This document shows, piece after piece, positions 1 through 6,743 of a stretch of 8,670 bases of DNA. Source of the stretch: Methylocystis sp. (GTDB lineage: Bacteria > Pseudomonadota > Alphaproteobacteria > Rhizobiales > Beijerinckiaceae); NCBI GenBank assembly GCA_023253795.1, contig JALRFG010000075.1, positions 1 through 8,670 of the forward strand, given 5' to 3'. Position 1 is the stretch's first letter. Each line of letters opens with the position of its first letter. Under the pieces are notes generated by a model that saw nothing but the letters and a program-made list of their open reading frames with translations, was not told where the DNA came from and did not search any database. Both the position numbers and the translations under genes were made by a program.

Positions 1-1
1 G

Positions 2-388
2 CGCCCCGGCAAGCCGTTGATCCACGGATCGCTTGGCCAGACCCATATTCTGGGTCTGCCCGGCAATCCGGTCGCCGCCTATGTCTGCGCGCTGGTGTTT
101 CTGGCTCCGCTGATCCGCGCCCTTCAGGGCGATCCCGCCGCCGCTACGGACCAGAGCGAGACGGTGATCGCCGGCGCGAATTTGCCGGCCAATAAGGGGC
201 GGCGCGATTATATGCGGGCGAAGCTCTCCACCGACGCTCAGGGCCGGCGGATCGCCGCCCCGCAGCCCCTGCAGGACTCGTCGCTGCTGACCGAACTCCA
301 GCAATCGCAGGCCCTGCTGATCCGCGAACCGCTGGCCCCGGCTCTGGCCGCCGGCGCCCCCGTCCGGATTCTCCGCCTGCCGGGCTGA
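2..388 (+). CDS. moeA: Molybdopterin molybdenumtransferase MoeA, C-terminal fragment (5' end outside window)
   Basis: MoeA inserts molybdate into adenylylated molybdopterin, the last step of molybdenum cofactor synthesis in the cytoplasm. Only the last 128 residues are present; the reading frame is open from base 2, so the gene begins to the left of the window. The fragment opens with RPGKPL and continues into ILGLPGNPVAAY (residues 16-27), the conserved MoeA signature that ends the molybdopterin-binding domain. The rest, about residues 45-128, matches the small beta-barrel C-terminal domain IV in size and position and includes a GRRDYMRAKL stretch typical of it. The stop is the TGA at 386-388. 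Eighty bases separate it from psd on the same strand; MoeA has no metabolic link to phospholipid synthesis, so they may or may not share a transcript. The family call is from recognised motifs; gephyrin-like paralogues share this domain. Confidence 0.9.
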   Translation, partial: RPGKPLIHGSLGQTHILGLPGNPVAAYVCALVFLAPLIRALQGDPAAATDQSETVIAGANLPANKGRRDYMRAKLSTDAQGRRIAAPQPLQDSSLLTELQQSQALLIREPLAPALAAGAPVRILRLPG

Positions 389-456
389 AACGCCGCGCGC
401 CCGTGACTTTGCCGTCGCAAGATGGCAGAGAAGGCGCGCGATCCCTCCGGCGCAAC

Positions 457-461
457 GGGAG
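457..461 (+). promoter_or_regulatory. Ribosome binding site deciding the psd start
   Basis: GGGAG lies seven bases before the ATG at 469. It supports that ATG over the in-frame GTG at 403, which would add 22 non-conserved, basic residues and has no comparable purine-rich motif at the right distance. Confidence 0.55.
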
Positions 462-468
462 CCCCCAG

Positions 469-1167
469 ATGTCGATCCTTGATTCCGTCCGTAAGGCGCT
501 CGTGCCGATTCATCCGGAAGGCTATGTATTCATCGGCGCCTTCGCCGCCGCCAGCTTCGTTTTGAACTGGCTGTCGCCGACGCTCGGCTGGATCGGCTTC
601 ATCGCCACCGCCTGGTGCGCCTATTTCTTCCGCGATCCGCCACGCGTCACGCCGCTGCGCGACGGCATTATCGTCTCGCCGGCCGATGGCGTGGTCTCGG
701 CGATCGGCTTCTATCTGCCGCCGCCGGAACTCGGCATGGGCGCAGAGCCGCTGCAGCGCATCTCCGTGTTCATGAGCGTTTTCGACGTGCATGTGAACCG
801 CGCGCCGGTGTCGGGCCGTGTAATGAAAATCGCCTATAAGCCCGGCCTGTTCCTCAACGCCGATCTCGACAAGGCGAGCGAGGACAATGAACGCAATGGC
901 CTGATTATTGAATCCAAACTCGGCCGCATCGGCGTCGTGCAGATCGCCGGCCTCGTCGCGCGCCGCATCGTCTGTTTCATTCGCGAGGGCGAAGACATTG
1001 GCGTCGGCGATCGCTTTGGCCTGATCCGTTTCGGCTCGCGCCTCGACGTCTATCTGCCGGCGAATGTGCGGCCGGTGATCGCCGTCGGCGCCCGCGCCAT
1101 CGCCGGCGAAACCATTCTCGCCGACATCAACGCCGGCGCGGCCGGCGCCACCTTCAAGACCGGCTGA
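469..1167 (+). CDS. psd: Phosphatidylserine decarboxylase proenzyme, short (Psd-A / type II) form
   Basis: This membrane-associated enzyme decarboxylates phosphatidylserine to phosphatidylethanolamine with a pyruvoyl prosthetic group made by self-cleavage. The product has 232 residues, the usual size of the short alphaproteobacterial form. Residues about 18-53 are hydrophobic and form one or two membrane-associated helices. VSPADG (69-74) and FMSVFDVHVNRAP (101-113, with His108) are family motifs. The RFGSRLDVYLP block contains the self-cleavage Gly189-Ser190, where Ser190 would become the pyruvoyl group and split the protein into a large beta chain and a short alpha chain of about 43 residues. 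The start at 469 is preferred because of its ribosome binding site and because the N-terminus MSILDSV begins directly before the conserved region. pssA follows after 11 bases, so the two consecutive steps of the pathway are very probably cotranscribed. Confidence 0.95.
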   Translation: MSILDSVRKALVPIHPEGYVFIGAFAAASFVLNWLSPTLGWIGFIATAWCAYFFRDPPRVTPLRDGIIVSPADGVVSAIGFYLPPPELGMGAEPLQRISVFMSVFDVHVNRAPVSGRVMKIAYKPGLFLNADLDKASEDNERNGLIIESKLGRIGVVQIAGLVARRIVCFIREGEDIGVGDRFGLIRFGSRLDVYLPANVRPVIAVGARAIAGETILADINAGAAGATFKTG

Positions 1168-1178
1168 GGCACACGACG

Positions 1179-2003
1179 ATGAGCGAACCGGGCGGCAATC
1201 AATATGAAGACGCATTATCCGCATCGGAAATGCGGCGTCTGCGTTTCCGCAATATTCCGATCCGCGTCGTTCTGCCCAATCTGGTGACGCTGCTGGCCCT
1301 GTGCATGGGCCTGACCTCGATCCGTTACGCCATCGAAGGCCGGTTTGAAACGGCGATCACCGCCGTGATGGCGGCGGCGGTGCTCGACGGACTCGACGGC
1401 CGGATCGCGCGCGCGCTCAAGGGCACGTCGCGCTTTGGCGCCGAGCTGGATTCGCTTTCCGATTTTGTCGATTTCGGCGTAGCGCCGGCGTTGCTGCTCT
1501 ATCTGTGGAGCTTGCACGAAATTAAAGGGCTCGGCTGGTTCGCCGTGCTGGTCTTCGTCATTGCGGCGGCGCTGCGTCTGGCGCGCTTCAATGTGATGAC
1601 CGACGATCCGACGAAACCGGCATGGCACGCCGATTTCTTTGTCGGCATGCCGGCGCCCGCCGGCGCGGTGACGGTGCTGCTGCCGCTCTATCTCAATCTT
1701 TCGGTGCTGGAGTTGCCGGCGACGAAAGGTCTCGCGATTTTCAATATTTTTTACGTGATCGCCATCGCGCTGTTGATGGCGAGCCGCATTCCGCATTTCT
1801 CCGGCAAACGCATCGGCCGCATTCCGCGTGACCTTGTCATACCGGTGCTGTTTGGCGTCGGAGCGACGATCCTGTTGCTGGCGATATACCCGATGGAATT
1901 GCTCGCTGTCGTCAGCCTCGCCTTTCTGGCGATGATCCCGCTCAGCGTGAAACACTACAACAAGCTGGCGAAAGCCGAGGCGACTAAAAACGCCGTTTCC
2001 TGA
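1179..2003 (+). CDS. pssA: CDP-diacylglycerol--serine O-phosphatidyltransferase
   Basis: PssA joins CDP-diacylglycerol and L-serine to give phosphatidylserine and CMP in the inner membrane, producing the substrate for the Psd encoded just upstream. The 274-residue product carries the complete CDP-alcohol phosphatidyltransferase signature: Asp70, Asp73-Gly74, Ala77-Arg78, Gly87, Asp91 and Asp95, with the expected spacing. Several hydrophobic segments follow (about residues 104-127, 150-170, 183-197, 216-252), as expected for this polytopic, type II PssA rather than the soluble gammaproteobacterial enzyme. The N-terminus is hydrophilic up to about residue 27. The ATG at 1179 is 11 bases after the psd stop and has a purine-rich GAGG about eight bases before it. 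The C-terminus is lysine-rich (KLAKAEATK). The gene ends only five bases from the convergent hydrolase gene. Confidence 0.95.
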   Translation: MSEPGGNQYEDALSASEMRRLRFRNIPIRVVLPNLVTLLALCMGLTSIRYAIEGRFETAITAVMAAAVLDGLDGRIARALKGTSRFGAELDSLSDFVDFGVAPALLLYLWSLHEIKGLGWFAVLVFVIAAALRLARFNVMTDDPTKPAWHADFFVGMPAPAGAVTVLLPLYLNLSVLELPATKGLAIFNIFYVIAIALLMASRIPHFSGKRIGRIPRDLVIPVLFGVGATILLLAIYPMELLAVVSLAFLAMIPLSVKHYNKLAKAEATKNAVS

Positions 2004-2008
2004 GTGGA

Positions 2009-3172
2009 TTATTTCTGCGCCGGCGCCAGCGGCGCCAGTTCTTGCCGTTCGATCTTCTTGCCGGCGGCGACATCCTCCGGCGTGCGGGTGTCGATCACCG
2101 CCTGCTTGTCCGCTTCGCCGGCGCGCGGCGCGGTGATTTGAGCGCCAATGCCCTTCACGACATCCGGCGCCTCGGCGAAGGCGCCATGGCCGATGAAATC
2201 GGTCGAGAAGGATGAAATGTCGCTCACCGACACGCCAAGACGATCCAGCTCCGCTTTATCTTCCGGCTTGGCGGGATCGAGCGCGCCGAGACGCTGACGG
2301 TCGCCGGCGATGCGCGACGACATCGACAGCGCGCGGTCATTGCTGGCGATAAAGATCGAGACATGTCCGGGATCGAGCCGCGACACCTGCTGGCGGAAGA
2401 CGCTGAGATCAATATCCGGATTGGCGAGCATCACTTGTCCAAGCCGGCCGTCGAGATCTGGATGGCCGGAAATGGCGATGGCGCGCAGCGTCTCCATTGT
2501 CAGCCACGCGCCCATCGAATGGGCGAGAATATGCACGCGCCCGACGCCTGGCGTGCGAGCAAGGCCTCGCAGCAATTGTTCCAGCGCATCGCGCGAGACC
2601 GTCGCCGCCTCCTTGTCGGACTCGTAATTCATCAGGCCGCCGCGCGAGTTCCAGGTGAACAGCGTCGCGACGCCGGCGAAATTGCCGTCGGCGACGATCT
2701 GCGCCAGACGAAAACGCGCGTCATCCAGACTTGTGTTGAAGCCATGGACATAGAGCAGAATATCGCGCGCCACGCCGACGCGCCCGGAGACATGCGTGGC
2801 GATCTCCTGAAAGAACTCCGTCTCATCCATTGAACGTTTTGTGATGACGGAAAAATGTCGCTTGGGATCGGGGCCGCCAAAACCAGGGCGTTCGATCGCA
2901 CCGGTTTCATGGCCTTGTGGCACCCCAATGGTGGTGAGCGAAAATTTCGCACGTCCGTCATCCGTCGCGCCTTCGCCGCGACGCGTCGAGGCGACGAATA
3001 ATGGCACGCGCATCGGCTCGCCGCGCGGCGCAGCGAAAAGGCCGCCGCCCGGCATCTGACGATCCGCCATGCTGAGCCCGTCCGCCATACAGCCGGCGAG
3101 CGACAACGCCATCATCAGCGCGACCGGAAATGTGATGACGGAAAATATGTTGGAATGACGCAAGTGACGCAC
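2009..3172 (-). CDS. Predicted lipoprotein with DUF900-type alpha/beta hydrolase fold (esterase/lipase-like)
   Basis: Numbering is from the GTG at 3172 (387 residues). The N-terminus has a short basic stretch, a hydrophobic core and a lipobox LAGC with Cys28, so the protein is predicted to be exported and lipidated. The core is an alpha/beta hydrolase of the DUF900 / COG4782 type: LLYVHGFN (140-146 region) gives the oxyanion-hole strand, AHSMG (217-221) the nucleophile elbow with Ser219, NPDID (about 251-255) the probable catalytic acid, and GHGAF the probable catalytic His329. After the fold comes a charged tail rich in Ala, Pro and Lys. The natural substrate is unknown; esterase or lipase activity is inference from the fold. 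An in-frame GTG at 3208 would lengthen the signal region by 12 residues, and a TTG at 3163 would shorten it. The gene faces pssA and is divergent from pqqB, so it is probably a single transcription unit. Confidence 0.85.
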   Translation of the reverse strand: MRHLRHSNIFSVITFPVALMMALSLAGCMADGLSMADRQMPGGGLFAAPRGEPMRVPLFVASTRRGEGATDDGRAKFSLTTIGVPQGHETGAIERPGFGGPDPKRHFSVITKRSMDETEFFQEIATHVSGRVGVARDILLYVHGFNTSLDDARFRLAQIVADGNFAGVATLFTWNSRGGLMNYESDKEAATVSRDALEQLLRGLARTPGVGRVHILAHSMGAWLTMETLRAIAISGHPDLDGRLGQVMLANPDIDLSVFRQQVSRLDPGHVSIFIASNDRALSMSSRIAGDRQRLGALDPAKPEDKAELDRLGVSVSDISSFSTDFIGHGAFAEAPDVVKGIGAQITAPRAGEADKQAVIDTRTPEDVAAGKKIERQELAPLAPAQK

Positions 3173-3243
3173 GGGAGCCTGTTGGATAAGGCGCGCACCC
3201 CCCGCCACGCGCCGTGGACCTTTGGCGCAAGGCGCCGTTTCTG

Positions 3244-3272
3244 TTGATATTTATGCGCCCCGAAAGCGACAA
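3244..3272 (-). promoter_or_regulatory. Possible sigma-70 type promoter for the hydrolase gene
   Basis: On the minus strand, TTGTCG (bases 3272-3267) and TATCAA (3249-3244) are separated by 17 bases, each matching the sigma-70 consensus at four of six positions. Transcription would begin about 65 bases before the GTG at 3172. This is a consensus match only, in a fairly AT-rich part of the intergenic region. Confidence 0.25.
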
Positions 3273-3344
3273 AAGCGCGGCAAGGCCGCTTCCAAAACCA
3301 GAAAAAACCTTGCCAAATCATTAATCAGCGGGATTTTGCCGCAC

Positions 3345-3374
3345 TTGCGTCCGCCCCGCCGCGCCGTGCATAGT
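3345..3374 (+). promoter_or_regulatory. Possible promoter for the pqqBC(DE) operon
   Basis: TTGCGT (3345-3350) and CATAGT (3369-3374) are separated by 18 bases, which would place the start of transcription roughly 50 bases before pqqB. A promoter for the operon is expected in this intergenic region (3173-3430), but this match is modest and other positions are possible. No clear operator dyad or riboswitch-like structure was recognised there. Confidence 0.25.
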
Positions 3375-3430
3375 ATTGAACGTAAAACCAAAAGGGGACG
3401 CGGCTCGCCACGCGCGGGACCGGATGATCA

Positions 3431-4360
3431 ATGCGTATCAGAGTATTAGGTTCGGGCGCCGGGGGCGGTTTCCCGCAATGGAACTGTAATTGCGCCAATT
3501 GCCGGGCCGTACGCGCCGGTGCGCCGGGTTTTCTGCCACGTACGCAATCGTCGCTGGCGGTCAGCGCCAATGGCGACGACTGGCTGCTGCTCAACGCTTC
3601 TCCCGACTTGCGCGAACAGATCGCCGCTGCGCCGGAACTGTCGCCGCGCCGTGACGATCCGGTGCGCGCCAGCCCGATCAAGGCGGTGGCGCTCACCAAT
3701 GGCGACGTCGATCATGTCGCCGGTCTGCTGAATCTGCGCGAGGCGCAGCCCTTCAGCATTTACGCGGCCCGCCGCGTCATCGACGCGCTCGCCGCCAACC
3801 CGATTTTCTCGATCCTGCAACCGCAGCTCGTGCCCCACATCGAATTGCCGATGGATGCGCCGACGCCCGTCAACGGCGCCGGCGTCGATCTCGGACTGAA
3901 GCTGCGCGCTTTTCCGGTGCCCGGCAAAATTGCGCTCTATCTCGAAGACAAAAACGCGCCGAATTTTGGCACCTCCGTCGGCGACACGCTCGGCCTCGAA
4001 ATCATCGAAATGGCGACAGGCAAATCCTTTTTCTATGTCCCTGGCTGTGCGCAGGTAGATGCGCCGCTTGCTGCGCGTCTGCGCAACGCCGCTCTCGTCT
4101 TCTTCGACGGAACATTGTTCGAGGAAGAGGAGATGATCAAGCAGGGATTGATGGGCAAGACCGGCTCACGCATGGGCCATGTCAATATGAGCGGCGACGA
4201 CGGCTCGCTCGCGGCTTTTGCGCCGCTGGGCGTCAAACGTAAGATTTACGTGCATATCAATAATTCGAATCCGGTCCTCGACGAACACTCCAGCGCCTAC
4301 GCGACCGTGCAGGCGGCGGGCTGGGAAGTGGGCGAGGACGGCATGGAGGTGAGCCTATGA
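3431..4360 (+). CDS. pqqB: PQQ biosynthesis protein PqqB (metallo-beta-lactamase fold)
   Basis: PqqB is the metallo-beta-lactamase-fold hydroxylase that acts on the tyrosine part of the PQQ precursor after PqqE and peptide release, in the cytoplasm. The 309-residue length is typical. The N-terminus MRIRVLGSGAGGGFPQWN runs into CNCANC, whose Cys19, Cys21 and Cys24 form the structural zinc site characteristic of PqqB. LTNGDVDHVAGLL (88-100) is the PqqB version of the metallo-beta-lactamase metal motif, with Asp92, Asp94 and His95. Other conserved blocks are FFDGTLFEEEEM (224-235), MGHVNMSG (248-255) and YVHINNSNPVLDEHS (273-287). The start ATG has only a weak purine-rich stretch (GGGACCGGA) upstream. 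pqqC begins inside the stop codon (ATGA overlap), so translation is coupled. Unlike most pqq operons, no pqqA lies directly before this gene. Confidence 0.96.
   Translation: MRIRVLGSGAGGGFPQWNCNCANCRAVRAGAPGFLPRTQSSLAVSANGDDWLLLNASPDLREQIAAAPELSPRRDDPVRASPIKAVALTNGDVDHVAGLLNLREAQPFSIYAARRVIDALAANPIFSILQPQLVPHIELPMDAPTPVNGAGVDLGLKLRAFPVPGKIALYLEDKNAPNFGTSVGDTLGLEIIEMATGKSFFYVPGCAQVDAPLAARLRNAALVFFDGTLFEEEEMIKQGLMGKTGSRMGHVNMSGDDGSLAAFAPLGVKRKIYVHINNSNPVLDEHSSAYATVQAAGWEVGEDGMEVSL
4345..4350 (+). promoter_or_regulatory. Strong ribosome binding site for pqqC inside the pqqB 3' end
   Basis: GGAGGT sits six bases before the pqqC ATG at 4357, within the last codons of pqqB. Together with the ATGA overlap it fixes the pqqC start and suggests that pqqC is translated efficiently. 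Confidence 0.7.
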
Positions 4361-5124
4361 ACGAGATCGCGAGCATCGACTGGCGCAATGTCGCGCCGCT
4401 GTCGCCCGACGATTTCGAGGCGGCGATCCGCGCCGTCGGCGCCGAGCGTTATCACGACAAGCATGTCTTTCATCAGCTTCTGCATGGCGGCAAACTCAAC
4501 AGGGATCAGGTCGCCGCATGGGCGTTGAACCGTTACTGCTATCAGGAAGCGGTGCCACGCAAGGACGCCGCCTTCATGAGCCGCGTGCATGATCGTGAAT
4601 TGCGCCGCGAATGGATTCACCGCATTCACGATCACGATGGTCTCGACGAAACCGGCGGCATCGAACGCTGGCTGGTATTAACCGACGCGCTCGGATTCTC
4701 GCGCGGCTATGTGCAATCTCGGCGCGGCGCGCTGCCGGCGACGAAATTTGCGGTTGAAGCCTATGTGCGCTTTGTGGTCGAGCAGCCGTTGGTCGTCGCC
4801 GTCGCTTCTTCGCTCACCGAACTCTTCGCGCCGGCGATTCATCGCGAACGCATCTCCGGCATGCTGGAGAGCTACGACTTCGTCGATGATCATGTGATGG
4901 CCTATTTCAAACGTCGCCTGTCGCAGGCGCCGCGCGACAGCGAATTTGCGCTCGCCTATGTCAAGAACAACGCCCGCACCCGCGCCGAACAGGAAGCCTG
5001 CGTCGCGGCGGTGCAATTTAAATGTAATGTGCTTTGGGCGCAGCTCGATGCGCTGCATCACGCCTATGTGACGCCCGGTCTGATTCCGCCCGGCGCCTGG
5101 CGACCCGGCGACGCGAATGTCTGA
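4357..5124 (+). CDS. pqqC: Pyrroloquinoline-quinone synthase PqqC
   Basis: PqqC catalyses the last step of PQQ synthesis, the cofactor-free ring closure and eight-electron oxidation of the bicyclic intermediate using O2. The 255 residues match the family's single all-helical (heme-oxygenase-like, TENA/THI-4) domain. Conserved blocks include the RYHDKHVFHQLLHGGKL region (31-47), NRYCYQEAVPRKDAAFMSR (58-76), RIHDHDG (89-95), SLTELFAP with IHRERISGML (152-170, His162), MAYFKRRL (181-188, Tyr183 and the following Arg) and FKCNVLWAQLDALHHAY (221-237, Lys222). From memory, His162, Tyr183, the Arg at 186/187 and Lys222 line up with the active-site His154, Tyr175, Arg179 and Lys214 of the Klebsiella enzyme. 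PqqC stands alone here; it is not fused to PqqD as in Methylobacterium extorquens. The gene overlaps pqqB by four bases and the fused pqqDE by eight. Confidence 0.96.
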   Translation: MNEIASIDWRNVAPLSPDDFEAAIRAVGAERYHDKHVFHQLLHGGKLNRDQVAAWALNRYCYQEAVPRKDAAFMSRVHDRELRREWIHRIHDHDGLDETGGIERWLVLTDALGFSRGYVQSRRGALPATKFAVEAYVRFVVEQPLVVAVASSLTELFAPAIHRERISGMLESYDFVDDHVMAYFKRRLSQAPRDSEFALAYVKNNARTRAEQEACVAAVQFKCNVLWAQLDALHHAYVTPGLIPPGAWRPGDANV

Positions 5125-6565
5125 CGGCCCCGCCGCGCGTTTTGTGATCGGGCCGGACTCGCGTCCGGCGTTCACGCGCTACGCCCGTTTGCATGAGGAT
5201 CGCGCCCGTGGCCGCACCGTGGCGCTGGCGCCCGAGCGCGCCTATGAACTCGATTCGATTGGCGTCATCGTTCTCAGCGCTATCGACGGCCGCATCAGCG
5301 TGCGCGATCTCTGCGCCAAACTCGCACAACAATATGCTGCGCCGGTTGAAGTGATCGCCCGCGATGTGACGGCGCTTTTGCAAGGCCTCGCCGACAAACG
5401 GCTGTTGCGTGACGGACCCGATCCATTTAAGCGGCCGGCGCTGTCGGATTTCGCCCGATCCATTACGCCCTATGAGGGCGGTCCGGCTGGATTGCTCGCA
5501 GAGCTCACCCATCGTTGTCCGCTGCAATGTCCCTATTGCTCCAACCCTCTGGAGCTGGAGCGCGCCAACACCGAACTCACTGCGCAGGAATGGGGCGAGA
5601 CCTTTCGACAGGCGGCGGCGACCGGCGCCTTGCAGTTGCATCTTTCGGGCGGCGAGCCGACGACGCGGCGCGATCTCGAAGACATCCTCGCCTATGCGGT
5701 CGAGGCCGGGCTTTACACCAATCTGATTACGTCGGCTGTGCTGCTAACCAAAGAGCGACTGGCGCGTCTCGCCGAGATCGGCCTAGATCATGTGCAGGTC
5801 TCGATACAGGATATCGTTCCCGACAACGCCGACCGCATTTCCGCCTATGACGGCGGTGTCGCCAAAAAATATGATGTGGCGCGCTGGACGCGGGAATTCG
5901 GACTTGGCCTGACGATCAATGCGCCGATGCATCGGCAGAACATTGCGCATCTGCCGCAGATCATCGACTTCGCCGTCGCAGTCGACGCCCAACGGATCGA
6001 GATTGCGCATATTCAGTATTACGCCTGGGCGCAGCTCAATCGCGCCGCGCTGATCCCGACGCGCGAAACCTTTCTGGAGACGGTCGACGTCGTCGAAGAG
6101 GCGAAAAAACGTCTCCTCGGCGTGTTGAATTTCGACTTCGTCATTCACGATCATTACGCTTCACGGCCGAAAACCTGCACCGGCGGCTGGGGCAAATCGA
6201 TTATCGCCGTGACGCCTTCCGGCAAGGCCTTGCCCTGCCATGCCGCCCAGACCCTGCCGGGACTGGTCTTCGATAATGTGCGGGACAGGCATCTCGGCGA
6301 AATCTGGCGTGATGGCGCGGCGTTTAACGCCTATCGCGGAACCGGCTGGATGAAGGAGCCGTGCCACAGCTGCGATCGCCGCGAGATTGATTACGGCGGC
6401 TGCCGCTGCCAGGCTTTCGCGCTTTCCGGCGATCCGGCGGCGACCGACCCCGCTTGCCATCTCTCGCCGGATCATGCGCGCTTCGCCGCCTTTGCGGAAA
6501 CGGAGTCGCAGGCGCCGGCTCCGGCTTTCGTCTACCGCCGCTATGGCGGCGCGGCGACAGACTGA
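5117..6565 (+). CDS. pqqE: PqqD-PqqE fusion: peptide carrier domain joined to radical SAM PqqA-modifying enzyme
   Basis: One 482-residue chain holds two proteins that are usually separate. Residues about 15-100 form a PqqD domain (RiPP recognition element that binds the PqqA peptide), with LDSIGVIVLSAIDGRISVRDL in its centre. A linker of about 20 residues leads into PqqE, the radical SAM enzyme that joins the Glu and Tyr side chains of PqqA. Cys134, Cys138 and Cys141 (CxxxCxxC) bind the SAM cluster, and SGGEP is at 177-181. The C-terminal SPASM region has Cys354, Cys374, Cys416, Cys419, Asp425, Cys429, Cys431 and Cys447. From memory these line up, at a constant offset of 106, with the Fe-S ligands of M. 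extorquens PqqE, including its unusual Asp ligand. All ligands are therefore intact and the enzyme should be active. The ATG overlaps the pqqC stop by eight bases; the start has no strong ribosome binding site, suggesting coupled translation. The fused gene could equally be named pqqDE. Confidence 0.95.
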   Translation: MSDGPAARFVIGPDSRPAFTRYARLHEDRARGRTVALAPERAYELDSIGVIVLSAIDGRISVRDLCAKLAQQYAAPVEVIARDVTALLQGLADKRLLRDGPDPFKRPALSDFARSITPYEGGPAGLLAELTHRCPLQCPYCSNPLELERANTELTAQEWGETFRQAAATGALQLHLSGGEPTTRRDLEDILAYAVEAGLYTNLITSAVLLTKERLARLAEIGLDHVQVSIQDIVPDNADRISAYDGGVAKKYDVARWTREFGLGLTINAPMHRQNIAHLPQIIDFAVAVDAQRIEIAHIQYYAWAQLNRAALIPTRETFLETVDVVEEAKKRLLGVLNFDFVIHDHYASRPKTCTGGWGKSIIAVTPSGKALPCHAAQTLPGLVFDNVRDRHLGEIWRDGAAFNAYRGTGWMKEPCHSCDRREIDYGGCRCQAFALSGDPAATDPACHLSPDHARFAAFAETESQAPAPAFVYRRYGGAATD

Positions 6566-6591
6566 AAACCGCTCTTTTTCGTTTCTAGGTT

Positions 6592-6621
6592 AATGGCGAC
6601 GTCTCCAGCGTCGCCATTTTT
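6592..6621 (+). terminator. Intrinsic terminator of the pqq operon
   Basis: A perfect 10-base-pair stem (AATGGCGACG at 6592-6601 with CGTCGCCATT at 6609-6618) encloses a seven-base loop and runs into a T tract (6617-6621). It begins 26 bases after the pqqDE stop. It should separate the PQQ operon from fliJ. Confidence 0.85.
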
Positions 6622-6697
6622 GTTAACGCCGCAAGTTTTTGCGTCGCGGTAACTAAAGAGCAACTTCCGCCCTTTATCTTAAGCGCTGTCTCGCGGG

Positions 6698-6712
6698 TTA
6701 ACGATTTGTTGT
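6698..6712 (+). promoter_or_regulatory. Possible CtrA-like binding site before fliJ
   Basis: TTAA (6698-6701), seven bases, then TTGT (6709-6712) resembles the alphaproteobacterial CtrA box TTAA-N7-TTAA, with six of eight key bases matching and the exact spacing. It ends about 31 bases before the fliJ start. CtrA controls flagellar genes in several alphaproteobacteria, which makes the place sensible, but short AT motifs of this kind arise by chance. Confidence 0.25.
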
Positions 6713-6731
6713 GCATGAACGTTGCGTGAGT

Positions 6732-6735
6732 GGAG
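6732..6735 (+). promoter_or_regulatory. Ribosome binding site deciding the fliJ start
   Basis: GGAG lies eight bases before the ATG at 6744. It supports this start over the in-frame GTG at 6711, and the family's usual N-terminus MKSRDTL begins exactly here. Confidence 0.55.
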
Positions 6736-6743
6736 TGGTTGTC

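Noticed and set aside
403..468. GTG at 403 as the psd start
   Set aside because: The added 22 residues are basic and not family-like, whereas the ATG at 469 has GGGAG seven bases upstream.
238..1224. Long minus-strand open frame (328 codons) opposite moeA and psd
   Set aside because: It lies antisense to two well-recognised genes; its Arg/Ala/Asp-rich composition without motifs is what GC-rich codon bias gives on the opposite strand.
1215..1955. Minus-strand open frame of 246 codons opposite pssA
   Set aside because: It mirrors pssA, is rich in Arg, His and Gln, and has no recognisable domain; pssA carries the full catalytic signature.
2022..2036. GGCGCC-AGC-GGCGCC hairpin near the convergent ends of pssA and the hydrolase gene, considered as a terminator
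   Set aside because: It is a six-base palindrome repeated in an Ala/Pro-rich coding stretch, with no T tract on either strand.
2840..3145. 15-base direct repeat (TGTGATGACGGAAAA at 2840-2854 and 3131-3145)
   Set aside because: Both copies encode the same five residues (FSVIT) within the hydrolase gene on the minus strand; no target duplication or repeat family is evident, so chance is the simplest explanation.
3222..3449. 75-codon very basic plus-strand frame across the pqqB promoter region
   Set aside because: It starts with TTG, overlaps the pqqB start, has no ribosome binding site or conserved feature, and lacks the PqqA core.
3424..3489. 21-residue peptide starting MINAYQSI that overlaps the start of pqqB, considered as pqqA
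   Set aside because: It has no Glu-x-x-x-Tyr core and its frame is inside the conserved pqqB N-terminus.
5018..5641. Minus-strand open frame of 207 codons opposite pqqC and pqqDE
   Set aside because: Antisense shadow of conserved PQQ genes with no motif of its own.
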